A DNA stretch of 64,000 bases from Robertkochia sediminum (GTDB lineage Bacteria; Bacteroidota; Bacteroidia; Flavobacteriales; Flavobacteriaceae): positions 255,311 to 319,310 of the forward strand of contig NZ_JADMKT010000080.1 in NCBI RefSeq assembly GCF_016786255.1, given 5' to 3'. Numbering within the stretch: position 1 is the stretch's first letter; every line of letters begins with the position of its first letter. Below are positions 7,676-16,015 of the stretch, piece after piece. Under the pieces are notes generated by a model. It ran no database searches and had not been told where the DNA came from. It saw nothing but the letters and a program-made list of their open reading frames with translations. Position numbers and translations under genes: made by a program.

Positions 7676-8692
7676 AAACTCCGATCCTACTCCAAATACA
7701 CTTTCCACATAGATGCGCTCATGGTGGGCTTCAATAATGTGTTTAACGATAGAAAGACCGAGTCCTGAACCTCCTTCTTTGCGGTTTCCGCTTTTATCTA
7801 CACGATAAAAACGTTCGAACAACCTTGGGATATTTTGTTCTTCAATACCTTCTCCGTTGTCGGTAATCCGAACGATGATCTTATTTTTGATAAGGTCTTC
7901 CACACTTACTTCGGTGGTTCCGTCTACCTTTCCATATTTAATGGAGTTGACCACCAGGTTGGTGACCACCTGCTGAATACGCTCCCGGTCTGCATGAACC
8001 ATGATCGGTTTCGGATAGTTCATGTCGAAGGTGAGTTTGATGTTCTTTCTGGCAGCCTTCATCTCCATCATATCGAAAACATTCTGTACCAATTCTATGA
8101 TATTGAAGTCTTCTTTTTCCAGGTGAAGATCACCGGTCTCTAATTTGGAGATCATATCGAGGTCGCGAACAATATAGATCAGTCGGTCTAAACCTTTGCC
8201 GGCACGCTGTAGGTATTTTTTACGAACGGTCTTGTCGTCTATGGCGCCGTCTATCAGGGTTTCGATATAACCCTGAACGGTAAACAGGGGTGTTTTCAAT
8301 TCGTGTGAGATATTACCCAGGAATTCCTTTCGGTAGGAATCGCGGACCTTAAGGCTTTCGATCTCAACCTTTTTCTTATTGGCAAAACGTTCGATCTCCC
8401 TGGTTAGAGTCTGCATGTCGGTCGTTACGGGTTGCTCGTTTAGGTCACTTTGCTCAAGTAAGGACACATCGTCGTAGATACGTTTAACCCTTCTGTAAAT
8501 AAAACGTTCTACTCTGAACTGGATGATTAGAAAGGCAATGAGAAAGAGGCAGACCGAAAAGGCCAGGACCGCCCATAAGTGAAAGATGTCAAAAGCGAAC
8601 AGGAAGGATGCGAGTAAAAAGGTGCTTATCCCAGTGATGTACGCTGATGACCTCAGGGCAAACCGATATGATTTTTTTAATTTTTGTGCCAA
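7604..8692 (-). CDS. phoR: Sensor histidine kinase, PhoR-like
   Basis: The 362-residue kinase has two membrane helices (about 16-35 and 40-58) with almost no periplasmic loop, as in PhoR. A linker of about 60 residues precedes the HisKA domain with phospho-accepting H130 (NISHELKTP), then the N box (NLVVNSIKYG), G1 (DNGEGIEE), F box (FERFYRVD) and G2 (GGSGLGLSI). It would phosphorylate the response regulator encoded just upstream on the same strand. Assignment to phosphate sensing rests on the fold, the gene pairing and the neighbouring TonB-dependent receptor with PhoB-box-like repeats, not on a direct ligand clue. Confidence 0.85.
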   Translation of the reverse strand: MAQKLKKSYRFALRSSAYITGISTFLLASFLFAFDIFHLWAVLAFSVCLFLIAFLIIQFRVERFIYRRVKRIYDDVSLLEQSDLNEQPVTTDMQTLTREIERFANKKKVEIESLKVRDSYRKEFLGNISHELKTPLFTVQGYIETLIDGAIDDKTVRKKYLQRAGKGLDRLIYIVRDLDMISKLETGDLHLEKEDFNIIELVQNVFDMMEMKAARKNIKLTFDMNYPKPIMVHADRERIQQVVTNLVVNSIKYGKVDGTTEVSVEDLIKNKIIVRITDNGEGIEEQNIPRLFERFYRVDKSGNRKEGGSGLGLSIVKHIIEAHHERIYVESVFGVGSEFSFTLERSKDIKDPMGIEVEVKSS

Positions 8693-8747
8693 GAGGGTAT
8701 GTTTTCCTCAAAGTTAGGGAAATATAGTATAGGGGCAGAAATGATGC

Positions 8748-9434
8748 TTATTGCACAAACTTGTACCCTACGCCCTTAACGGTCTTAAAATGCTCGTCGC
8801 CGATCTTTTCACGAAGCTTTCTGATGTGTACATCAATGGTACGGCCACCAACAACAACCTCGTTACCCCAAACCTGGTCGAGAATATCTTCGCGCTTAAA
8901 TACTTTTCCGGGTCGGGATGCCAGTAGTGAAAGCAGTTCGAACTCTTTTCTCGGAAGAATGATCTCCTTCCCGTCCTGGATGATCTTGTATTCGTCCCGG
9001 TTAATAATAATGTCTCCGGCCCTTACTATGTCATCTTCAGGTTCGTCCTGCTCTTTAAGGCGTCTCAACAGGGATTTTACCTTACTGGTCAGGAGTTTTG
9101 GTTTGATGGGTTTGGTGATGTAATCGTCTGCTCCGGCATCAAATCCTGCTACCTGGGAGTAGTCTTCACCACGAGCGGTAAGAAAGGTGATAAGGGTGTT
9201 ACTGAGGTCCGGATTGGCTCTGAGTTTTTCGCAGGTCTCGATCCCGTCCATTTCCGGCATCATGACATCCAGGATGATCAGGTGAGGTTTTTCTTTTTTG
9301 GCTATCTGAATGGCTTCCACTCCGTTTTCGGCTGTGCTTACACGGTAGCCTTCAGATGAAAGATTATAGCCTACGATCTCCAGGATATCCGGTTCATCGT
9401 CTACTAAAAGGATCTTTATTTCCTTCTTTTTCAT
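8748..9434 (-). CDS. phoB: OmpR/PhoB-family response regulator
   Basis: The protein has a receiver domain with the acidic pocket at VDDEPD and phospho-acceptor D56 in LIILDVMMPEMDG, then a winged-helix DNA-binding domain ending GRTIDVHIRKLREKIG. The frame could start at 9461, but a TACTTTTG -7 box at 9459-9466 covers that codon, so ATG 9434 is chosen (228 residues). It precedes phoR with 55 bases between, so they form one operon. It probably binds the TAAC repeats in the divergent region upstream (9494-9568), controlling itself and the TonB-dependent receptor. Confidence 0.87.
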   Translation of the reverse strand: MKKKEIKILLVDDEPDILEIVGYNLSSEGYRVSTAENGVEAIQIAKKEKPHLIILDVMMPEMDGIETCEKLRANPDLSNTLITFLTARGEDYSQVAGFDAGADDYITKPIKPKLLTSKVKSLLRRLKEQDEPEDDIVRAGDIIINRDEYKIIQDGKEIILPRKEFELLSLLASRPGKVFKREDILDQVWGNEVVVGGRTIDVHIRKLREKIGDEHFKTVKGVGYKFVQ

Positions 9435-9458
9435 ACGATTTATGATTGAATTTATGCT

Positions 9459-9466
9459 CAAAAGTA
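9459..9466 (-). promoter_or_regulatory. -7 box TACTTTTG for phoB-phoR
   Basis: An exact TAnnTTTG match on the minus strand, with a TTTTG about 17 bases upstream as a possible -33 element (9484-9488). It covers the upstream candidate ATG at 9461 and so sets the phoB start at 9434. Confidence 0.55.
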
Positions 9467-9493
9467 AAGATAAAACTAAAATACAAAACCGCT

Positions 9494-9568
9494 TAACAAT
9501 GATTTAATATCGTAACAAAAAGGTAACACCACCCCCGTGGCGTTTTAACTCACGTGTAACATCCTAAC
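9494..9568. promoter_or_regulatory. Phased TAAC repeats, candidate PhoB box cluster
   Basis: TAAC occurs at 9494, 9513, 9524, 9546, 9557 and 9565. Two pairs (9513/9524 and 9546/9557) are spaced exactly 11 bp, and the pairs are 33 bp apart, so four copies share one helical phase. This is the geometry of PhoB direct-repeat boxes. The cluster lies between divergent phoB and the TonB-dependent receptor gene; a TTTATTTG near-consensus -7 box (9582-9589) follows 21 bp after the last repeat. Confidence 0.55.
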
Positions 9569-9612
9569 GGGATAAGCGCAGTTTATTTGCACCAGAACAT
9601 TTAAACGAAGTA

Positions 9613-12402
9613 ATGAGACGTATTTTATTGTTGACAGCGGTGCTTTTTTCCGCCTTAACCTTTGCCCAAGATCAGAATGGTTCTATTGCCGGGAAGATTC
9701 TCGACAAAGAAATGAACAATGATCCCCTACCTTTTGCTAATGTGCAGCTTGCAGGAACTACCAAGGGGACCACAACCGACTTTGATGGTTTGTATGAGCT
9801 TACCAATATCGCTCCAGGTACGTATACCGTAGTAGTGAGTTTTGTAGGGTATGAAACCCTCCAGATCCCCGGAGTGGTAGTAGAGGCAGGTAAGGTTACC
9901 GAAGTAAACACCACTTTAGGTGCCGGTAGCGTAAGCCTCGATGAAGTAGTGGTTACAACTACCGTTAGAAGAGATTCAGAAACTGCTTTATTATTAGATC
10001 AAAAGAAGGCTGTAGAGATCAAAGAAAGTATCGGAGCCCAGCAACTTACCAAGATCGGGGTTTCTGATGCTGCTACAGCAACCACTAAGATCTCAGGGGT
10101 TACCAGTAGTGAAGGTTCCGGAGACGTGTTTATTCGCGGACTCGGAGATCGTTACCTGAGTACCACCCTTAACGGACTTCCAATTCCGTCAGATGATGTA
10201 AACAGAAAGAATATCGACCTGGGATTATTCCCAACACGAGTGATCCAGAATGTAGGGATCTCTAAAACCTATAGCGTTGAGAACGTGGCCGATCAGGCTT
10301 CAGGTACTGTAGATGTATCGTCAAGGGAGCTTGTGGGAGATCAGCAGTTTAGCGTTCGCGTTAGAGGAGGTGCTAATACCAACGTGCTTTCTGATGGTGT
10401 TGCCGATAATTTTAAGGTATCTCCAATGGAAGACGATGTGACCTTAGGTTTCTACGATCAGAAGGACCTTACCTTTAACAATATGCTGGGACAGTCATGG
10501 AACACCCAGACCACTTCTGCTCCTTATAACGGAAGTGTCGCTATCACAGCCGGTAAAAAGATCGGAGAGAAACTAAAGCTTTTCTTCACAGGGTCACAAT
10601 CGGCATCGCATCAATACCGCGAAGGTACCTTCAAGCAGTTCGATCAGAACTTCCTGGACGATAGTCTGAACGATGTTACCGAATACAATAAGAATGTAAC
10701 GACTTCAGGGCTTTTCGATGCGACCTATGCCTTTGATTACAACAACAAGATCAAATTTAATACCCTTTTGATCAACACCCTTAGAGGAGAACTCTATGAG
10801 GCCGGTCGTGACGGGAAAGGATTGATCTTCGAAGAGACCAACCCTGCTGAAGGGCTTTCACAGTTCATCAGAGACCAGAATATCAAGCAAACCCGCCTTT
10901 GGGTAACCCAGCTTTCGGGTACGCACCCGCTGTTCAAGAACAATCAGATCGATTGGGCCATCGGGTACAACCGTGTAGATGCCGACGAGCCTAACCGTAT
11001 TCGTAACGAGGTGAACTTTAATGAAGAGAAAGTTCAGTTGGCGAGAACCGGTGGATTCCAGCAACGTAAGTCCCTTCAAAAGATCGGGGACGATGAATAC
11101 AACGCCAAACTTAAAGACGTGATCACCTTCAAGGATGAAGACGATTACAAGATGGCGCTTACTCTGGGAGGTAGTTTCCGTTACAAGGAGCGTAACTTCG
11201 TTTCTCAGGTGTACGGGGTAGAGGAGGCCTTTACCGATGCAGTGAATCCTCCTTCAATAGACGATCTGGGATCGATCTTTATCCGCTCTAACTTTGCAAA
11301 CCAGTTGCTGAGCTTCAACGTGCAGTCGCCTGACCGTTATGAGGCCGATCTACAGTCTATTGCCGGATTTGCAAGTTTTAACCTCGGACTTGATAAGTGG
11401 AACTTCAACCTTGGAGCCCGTTTCCAGGACGACGACCTGAAAGTGGTTTACAACGTAGGAAACATTCCCGGACGTATCGGGGAGAATGATAAAGCGTATC
11501 AAAATATCTATCCAAGTTTTAACGTAAAATATACCCTTGGGGAGAACAGTGCCCTGCGTTTTGCAACCAGCCGTACCATTACCCTTCCCGAGTTCAAGGA
11601 GATCGCTCCTTTCGAATACGTATCTCAGACCGGACAGATCACCAGAGGTAATCCTGATCTTGAAGCTTCTACCAACTTCAACTATGACCTGAAATGGGAG
11701 TATTTCCCAAGCAGAGGTGAGTTGATCTCACTAGCAGCTTTTTACAAAGAGATCCAGGATCCTATTAACCGTGTGATCACAAGAGGGGCATCGAATATCT
11801 TCTCTTATTTCAACACCAGTGAGAAAGCAGAAGTTTTCGGACTGGAATTCGAGAGTCGACTTGACCTGCTTAAATCAGAAGAGGAAAAGCAAGGCGTAGA
11901 CCTTGGGTTGAGCATGAACGCTACCCGTATGTGGCACAACCAGGATCTTAAAGAGAATGTAGATCCTGAAACCGGAAGGATCGTTCAGACCTTCCGTTAT
12001 AAAGGGAAGACCGAGACCGGACTGCAGGGAGCTGCCGACTGGATCTTTAACGGGACCCTGAACTTTGAAGCTAAGTCTGAGAATCCGTTCACAGCAGCAC
12101 TTACAGCAAACTATTCTTCAGATAAGATCTTCTCACTTGGTGGGGCACCGCTTAACCAGCAGGAGAGCGAGACCGAATACAATGACGAGATCATCGAAAA
12201 AGGTTTTGTTACCCTTGACCTGGTACTCGGTAAGCGTATCGGAGAGCACTGGAACCTGCAATTAAGAGGACTCAACCTGTTGAATCCGGATATTCAGAGA
12301 ACACAATTTGTGAAACCTAACGGTGGTGTTGAAACCAATGAGATCGTAAGGTCGTATACCAATGGTTCGGTATTCAGCCTTGGAGTACAATACGACTTTT
12401 AA
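9613..12402 (+). CDS. TonB-dependent outer-membrane receptor
   Basis: The 929-residue protein has a signal peptide (about 1-18), a carboxypeptidase-like regulatory domain (about 24-108, SIAGKILDKEMNNDPLPFAN through LDEVVVT), a plug domain with VFIRGLGDRYLSTTLNGLPI, and a long barrel of alternating aromatic strands ending SVFSLGVQYDF. It would take up a ligand across the outer membrane with TonB energy. No SusD gene follows; instead a large lipoprotein does. Position next to phoB and the phased TAAC repeats suggest phosphate-starvation control and a phosphorus-containing ligand, which is inference. Confidence 0.88.
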   Translation: MRRILLLTAVLFSALTFAQDQNGSIAGKILDKEMNNDPLPFANVQLAGTTKGTTTDFDGLYELTNIAPGTYTVVVSFVGYETLQIPGVVVEAGKVTEVNTTLGAGSVSLDEVVVTTTVRRDSETALLLDQKKAVEIKESIGAQQLTKIGVSDAATATTKISGVTSSEGSGDVFIRGLGDRYLSTTLNGLPIPSDDVNRKNIDLGLFPTRVIQNVGISKTYSVENVADQASGTVDVSSRELVGDQQFSVRVRGGANTNVLSDGVADNFKVSPMEDDVTLGFYDQKDLTFNNMLGQSWNTQTTSAPYNGSVAITAGKKIGEKLKLFFTGSQSASHQYREGTFKQFDQNFLDDSLNDVTEYNKNVTTSGLFDATYAFDYNNKIKFNTLLINTLRGELYEAGRDGKGLIFEETNPAEGLSQFIRDQNIKQTRLWVTQLSGTHPLFKNNQIDWAIGYNRVDADEPNRIRNEVNFNEEKVQLARTGGFQQRKSLQKIGDDEYNAKLKDVITFKDEDDYKMALTLGGSFRYKERNFVSQVYGVEEAFTDAVNPPSIDDLGSIFIRSNFANQLLSFNVQSPDRYEADLQSIAGFASFNLGLDKWNFNLGARFQDDDLKVVYNVGNIPGRIGENDKAYQNIYPSFNVKYTLGENSALRFATSRTITLPEFKEIAPFEYVSQTGQITRGNPDLEASTNFNYDLKWEYFPSRGELISLAAFYKEIQDPINRVITRGASNIFSYFNTSEKAEVFGLEFESRLDLLKSEEEKQGVDLGLSMNATRMWHNQDLKENVDPETGRIVQTFRYKGKTETGLQGAADWIFNGTLNFEAKSENPFTAALTANYSSDKIFSLGGAPLNQQESETEYNDEIIEKGFVTLDLVLGKRIGEHWNLQLRGLNLLNPDIQRTQFVKPNGGVETNEIVRSYTNGSVFSLGVQYDF

Positions 12403-12452
12403 TCAATAATCAAATCACTAATAATTCTTAATCTTCATTTATTATTTTAATC

Positions 12453-14423
12453 ATGAGAAAATCATTTCTTAAAATCAGTGCAGTAGCAGCTTTGTTTGCC
12501 TCTTTCGCAATCGTAGGTTGTAGTGATGACGAAGGTGTGATCACCGATCCACCGATCATCGAGCCTGAAAACGAACTGGTGGGTGACATCACAGAAGATA
12601 CCACCCTTGATGCAGCCGTTCCTTACGAGCTTACCGGAATTCTTTCTGTAGAAGCCGGAGCTACGCTTACCATTCCTGCGGGAACGACCATTACTTCTGA
12701 GAGAGGTACAGATCGTTATATCGTAGTACAAAAAGGAGGGATGATCGACATCCAGGGAACTGCAGCCAATCCTGTAGTACTTACTTCTAGCAACGGAAAC
12801 CCCGGTGACTGGGGAGGTTTAGTGATCTGTGGTGATGCAGAGACCACTGCCGGTGCCGATGCTGTTGCAGAAGTAGGTGGACTTATTTACGGGGGGGCTA
12901 ATCCTGCCGACAATTCAGGGTCTATCGATTACCTGATCATCGAAGGAGCCGGAGCTCAGATCAACTCTGAGTCGCAGTACAACGGACTTTCACTTTACGC
13001 TGTTGGTTCAGGGACTTCGATCTCTAACGTGGCTATCCTTAACGGGGCAGACGATGGAGTGGAGTTCTTCGGAGGATCGGTTTCTGTAACCAACCTCTAC
13101 CTGGAGAACAACGAGGATGACGCTGTAGACTGGACTGAAGGATGGAACGGTGGTGTTACCAATACATACGTGCTTCACACTATCGCTGGTTTCTCTACTG
13201 CTGTTGAGGCTGACGGAGATAACGCGAACCCTACGATCAATAACTTCACTGCTGTGTCTGAGACCGGAGGTCTTGCCCTTCAGTTCAAGAAGCAGTCTGG
13301 TGCGACGATCACCGGTCTTTCACTTACCGGATATGATACTTCAGTAGATCTTCCAAATGCTGCCGATCCCGGAAACCCAACCGATACTGAGCTTGCTAAT
13401 ATTCAGATCGAAGGTGAAAATGCAGACCCGGGTAAAACCTATACGACTGCTCCTACTGTAGATGTTAACGAATTTGACTGGGTGTCTAACCGTGACGCTG
13501 TTGAAGGGAACATTCTTCAGGGAACTGTAACCGGAGATGTTGTTCTTGACGCTTCTGTGGCTTACACGCTTAACTCTTCATACATCGTTGAGGCTGGTGC
13601 TTCTTTGACCATCCCTGCTGGAACTAAGATCACTGCCCGTGACGGAGGTACCGATGTGTACATCGCTGTGCTTAAAGGAGCAACTATCAATGTAGAAGGT
13701 ACCGAAACCAATCCTGTAGTGATGGCTTCTGCCAGCGGGAATCCTGGTGACTGGGGTGGATTGACCATCTGTGGTGATGCTACCACTACTGCCGGTATCG
13801 ATGCTGTTGCAGAGGTAGGTGGATTCATCTACGGAGGTGATAACGATGCCGATTCTTCAGGAAGCATCCAAAACCTTGTACTTTACGGAACCGGAGCACA
13901 GATCAACTCTGAGTCTCAGTACAACGGAATCTCTTTCTACGCTGTAGGATCAGGTACTACTGTTGAGAACATCGCGATCTTTAACGGTGCTGATGACGGA
14001 GTTGAATTCTTCGGAGGTACAGTTAACGCTACCAATATCTACCTTGAGAACCTTGAGGATGATGCTGTAGACTGGACAGAAGGATGGAGCGGAACTGCTA
14101 CCAATACCTATGTTTCTCACACCCTTGCCGGTTTTTCTACTGCTGTTGAGGCCGATGGAGACAATGCTAACCCACAACTTGTAAACTTCACTGCTGTTTC
14201 TTCTGTAGGAGGTCTCGCACTTCAGTTCAAGAAGCAGTCGGGAGCTACTTTCGAGAACCTTTATATCGAAGGATACGATACGAACCTTGATATGCCTAAC
14301 GAAGGTCCTACGACCAACGTGATCATCGATGGTACTCCAGTAGCCAATGCTACCGACAATGTATTCGCTAACGGTACTGCTGTAGATATCAGCAACTGGA
14401 GCTGGAAAGACGCTTCTCTGTAA
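12453..14423 (+). CDS. Lipoprotein of two tandem beta-helix-like repeats
   Basis: The 656-residue protein has a lipobox (SFAIVGC, C23) and an acidic body built of two copies of about 314 residues: the segment GNPGDWGGLVICGDA near residue 117 recurs as GNPGDWGGLTICGDA near 431. Each copy holds repeated strands with GADDGVEFFGG, EDDAVDWTEGW and STAVEADGDNANP, suggesting a parallel beta-helix with acidic, possibly cation-binding turns. No catalytic motif is recognised. It follows the TonB-dependent receptor by 50 bases and ends in a strong terminator, so it is likely the receptor's surface or periplasmic partner, perhaps part of the Pho response. Confidence 0.8.
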   Translation: MRKSFLKISAVAALFASFAIVGCSDDEGVITDPPIIEPENELVGDITEDTTLDAAVPYELTGILSVEAGATLTIPAGTTITSERGTDRYIVVQKGGMIDIQGTAANPVVLTSSNGNPGDWGGLVICGDAETTAGADAVAEVGGLIYGGANPADNSGSIDYLIIEGAGAQINSESQYNGLSLYAVGSGTSISNVAILNGADDGVEFFGGSVSVTNLYLENNEDDAVDWTEGWNGGVTNTYVLHTIAGFSTAVEADGDNANPTINNFTAVSETGGLALQFKKQSGATITGLSLTGYDTSVDLPNAADPGNPTDTELANIQIEGENADPGKTYTTAPTVDVNEFDWVSNRDAVEGNILQGTVTGDVVLDASVAYTLNSSYIVEAGASLTIPAGTKITARDGGTDVYIAVLKGATINVEGTETNPVVMASASGNPGDWGGLTICGDATTTAGIDAVAEVGGFIYGGDNDADSSGSIQNLVLYGTGAQINSESQYNGISFYAVGSGTTVENIAIFNGADDGVEFFGGTVNATNIYLENLEDDAVDWTEGWSGTATNTYVSHTLAGFSTAVEADGDNANPQLVNFTAVSSVGGLALQFKKQSGATFENLYIEGYDTNLDMPNEGPTTNVIIDGTPVANATDNVFANGTAVDISNWSWKDASL

Positions 14424-14449
14424 GCATTAGTTGTTTGTAGAAATATTGA

Positions 14450-14479
14450 AAAGCACCCTTCGGGGTGCTTTTTTATTTT
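14450..14479 (+). terminator. Rho-independent terminator with UUCG loop
   Basis: AAGCACCC and GGGTGCTT (14451-14458 and 14463-14470) pair around a TTCG tetraloop and are followed by TTTTATTTT. It ends the receptor-lipoprotein transcript. Confidence 0.92.
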
Positions 14480-14495
14480 GGCTACTTTTGTAGCC
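14480..14495 (+). promoter_or_regulatory. -7 box TACTTTTG inside a palindrome, upstream of the LuxE-like gene
   Basis: TACTTTTG (14483-14490) matches TAnnTTTG exactly. It sits within GGCTAC-TTTT-GTAGCC (14480-14495), a perfect 6-bp inverted repeat that could be an operator over the promoter. The ATG at 14506 would be about 9 bases after the predicted transcription start. Confidence 0.45.
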
Positions 14496-14505
14496 TGTAA
14501 CTACT

Positions 14506-15480
14506 ATGGATACCCGAAAAATATTTCAGATCAACGGAAATGCAGATTTCACCCGGGCCACCCTGGAGGTGTACAGGTATCAGTACCTGAATAACCCGGT
14601 GTACCGAAGGTTTTGTGATCTATTATCGCGCACCCCCGGGACGGTAACCAACCTGGAATCTATTCCCTTTATGCCTATTGACTTTTTTAAGACCCACAAG
14701 GTGGTTTCCGCCGAAGGAATGGCAAAGGAGATCTTTACCAGTAGCGGGACTACGGGGAGTAAGACGAGCTCGCACTATGTGCTCGATCCCGAGGTCTATA
14801 AGATGAGTTTCCGGGACGGATTTGAACGTTTTTACGGTGCGGTTGAGGACTATGTTGTCTTGGCGCTATTGCCTGCCTATCTCGAGCGTAAAGGCTCTTC
14901 GCTTATCTATATGGTGAATGATATGATCCGGCGTTCTGCTTATCCGGAAAGCGGCTTTTTCCTCCACGACTTGGATACCCTTGCCACCTTACTGAAACGT
15001 CTGGATGCTGAAGGGAAAAAGGTGCTCCTGATCGGTGTTTCCTTTGCCCTGCTCGATCTCGTGGAAACCCATAGGTTCTCCCTAAATCATACCATCGTTA
15101 TGGAAACCGGGGGCATGAAGGGGCGACGCAAGGAGCTTATCCGCGCCGAGCTTCATGAGATCCTGAAAAACGGTTTTGGTCTGGAAGCCATTCATTCGGA
15201 ATACGGAATGACCGAATTGTTGAGCCAGTCGTATTCTAAGGGTAACGGACTCTTTGAGACTCCGCCCTGGATGAAGGTGCTTATTCGCGATATGGAAGAT
15301 CCCTTTGCCTATGTGGAGAAAGGGAAGACGGGCGGCATCAACGTGATCGACCTCGCTAATATTCATTCCTGTTCCTTTATCGCTACCCAGGACCTTGGGC
15401 GTTATCAGGAAAATGGTTTTGAAGTACTTGGCCGCTTTGATAATAGTGATATCCGCGGCTGTAACCTGATGGTGGTGTAA
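14506..15480 (+). CDS. LuxE-like acyl-protein synthetase / acyl transferase
   Basis: The 324-residue protein has an adenylation-type phosphate loop FTSSGTTGSKTSSH (about 78-91) and a later HSEYGMTELLSQSY segment (about 227-240), the pattern of the LuxE acyl-protein synthetase family, which activates a fatty acid with ATP. The early segment SIPFMPIDFFKTHKV is also typical of this family. There is no reductase (LuxC) or luciferase gene nearby, so a bioluminescence role is not suggested; flavobacterial relatives may act in lipid or surface-polymer acylation. It stands alone and is convergent with the following genes. Confidence 0.75.
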   Translation: MDTRKIFQINGNADFTRATLEVYRYQYLNNPVYRRFCDLLSRTPGTVTNLESIPFMPIDFFKTHKVVSAEGMAKEIFTSSGTTGSKTSSHYVLDPEVYKMSFRDGFERFYGAVEDYVVLALLPAYLERKGSSLIYMVNDMIRRSAYPESGFFLHDLDTLATLLKRLDAEGKKVLLIGVSFALLDLVETHRFSLNHTIVMETGGMKGRRKELIRAELHEILKNGFGLEAIHSEYGMTELLSQSYSKGNGLFETPPWMKVLIRDMEDPFAYVEKGKTGGINVIDLANIHSCSFIATQDLGRYQENGFEVLGRFDNSDIRGCNLMVV

Positions 15481-15532
15481 ACCTCCCCGACCACTGCTAT
15501 CGCAGTGCCCACCCCTCCTTGGAAAGGAGGGG
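15481..15532 (+). repeat. REP-like double hairpin, left copy
   Basis: The element reads ACCTCCCCG, then a small hairpin CACTGC-TATC-GCAGTG (15492-15507), then a 9-bp stem CCCCTCCTT-GGA-AAGGAGGGG (15512-15532). It begins at the base after the LuxE-like stop codon. The same architecture recurs in opposite orientation at 15970-16010. Confidence 0.8.
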
Positions 15533-15545
15533 GATAATTTAAATT

Positions 15546-15908
15546 CTAATCGTCAGAGAAGTGACTTGAAATCAAATCTAAGGCCTTTTCAAATGCTTCC
15601 CTATCGATCGGGTTTGAAATACGTATTACAGTTATTCCTGATTTTTCAAAGAATAAATCTCGCTTTTGATCTTCAAGCGTCCTGTCCTCAGTGCTGTGAT
15701 AAGGACCGTCTAATTCTATTATTATTTTTTCAGAAGGACAGTAAAAATCAGCGATGTATTTACCAAATCCTGCTTGCCGCCTGAATTTCCTCCCTTTTAA
15801 TTTTTTTCCTTGTAATCTGTCCCAGAAAAGATTTTCGTAAAATGTACTTTGCTTGCGAAGTTCTTGCCTAAACTTCTTTTGACTTTTTCGGTTGTAATGC
15901 GAACCCAT
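15546..15908 (-). CDS. DUF559 (Vsr-like) endonuclease-fold protein
   Basis: This 120-residue protein has the restriction-endonuclease-like core of the DUF559/Vsr group: E25 in TFYENLFWDRL, then YIADFYCPSEK with D54, and IIIELDGPYH with E65 and D67. The start is rich in lysine and arginine (GSHYNRKSQKKFRQELRKQS), suiting nucleic-acid binding. No methylase or restriction partner is adjacent. The gene is visibly more AT-rich than its neighbours and is bracketed by two facing REP-like hairpin elements, the whole filling the gap between two convergent genes. It may be a nuclease travelling with, or acting on, those repeats. Confidence 0.85.
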   Translation of the reverse strand: MGSHYNRKSQKKFRQELRKQSTFYENLFWDRLQGKKLKGRKFRRQAGFGKYIADFYCPSEKIIIELDGPYHSTEDRTLEDQKRDLFFEKSGITVIRISNPIDREAFEKALDLISSHFSDD

Positions 15909-15969
15909 TTAATAAAAATACAGAAAATATACTGTATTTAGTTCTCTGCTTTTAAAGACACGAGCTATT

Positions 15970-16010
15970 CCCCTCCTTGGAAAGGAGGGGTGGCCGTAGG
16001 CCGGGGTGGT
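15970..16010 (-). repeat. REP-like double hairpin, right copy (inverted)
   Basis: Read on the minus strand it is ACCACCCCG, a small hairpin GGCC-TAC-GGCC, then the same CCCCTCCTT-nnn-AAGGAGGGG stem (15970-15990) as in the left copy. Its outer end lies five bases before the stop codon of the lipoprotein gene at 16016. Confidence 0.8.
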
Positions 16011-16015
16011 TTTGC

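Noticed and set aside
14506..15480. Bioluminescence locus
   Set aside because: LuxE-like gene is alone; no luxA, luxB, luxC or luxD counterpart is present.
15546..16010. Restriction-modification or toxin-antitoxin module
   Set aside because: The nuclease-like gene has no methylase, antitoxin or specificity partner; only repeats flank it.
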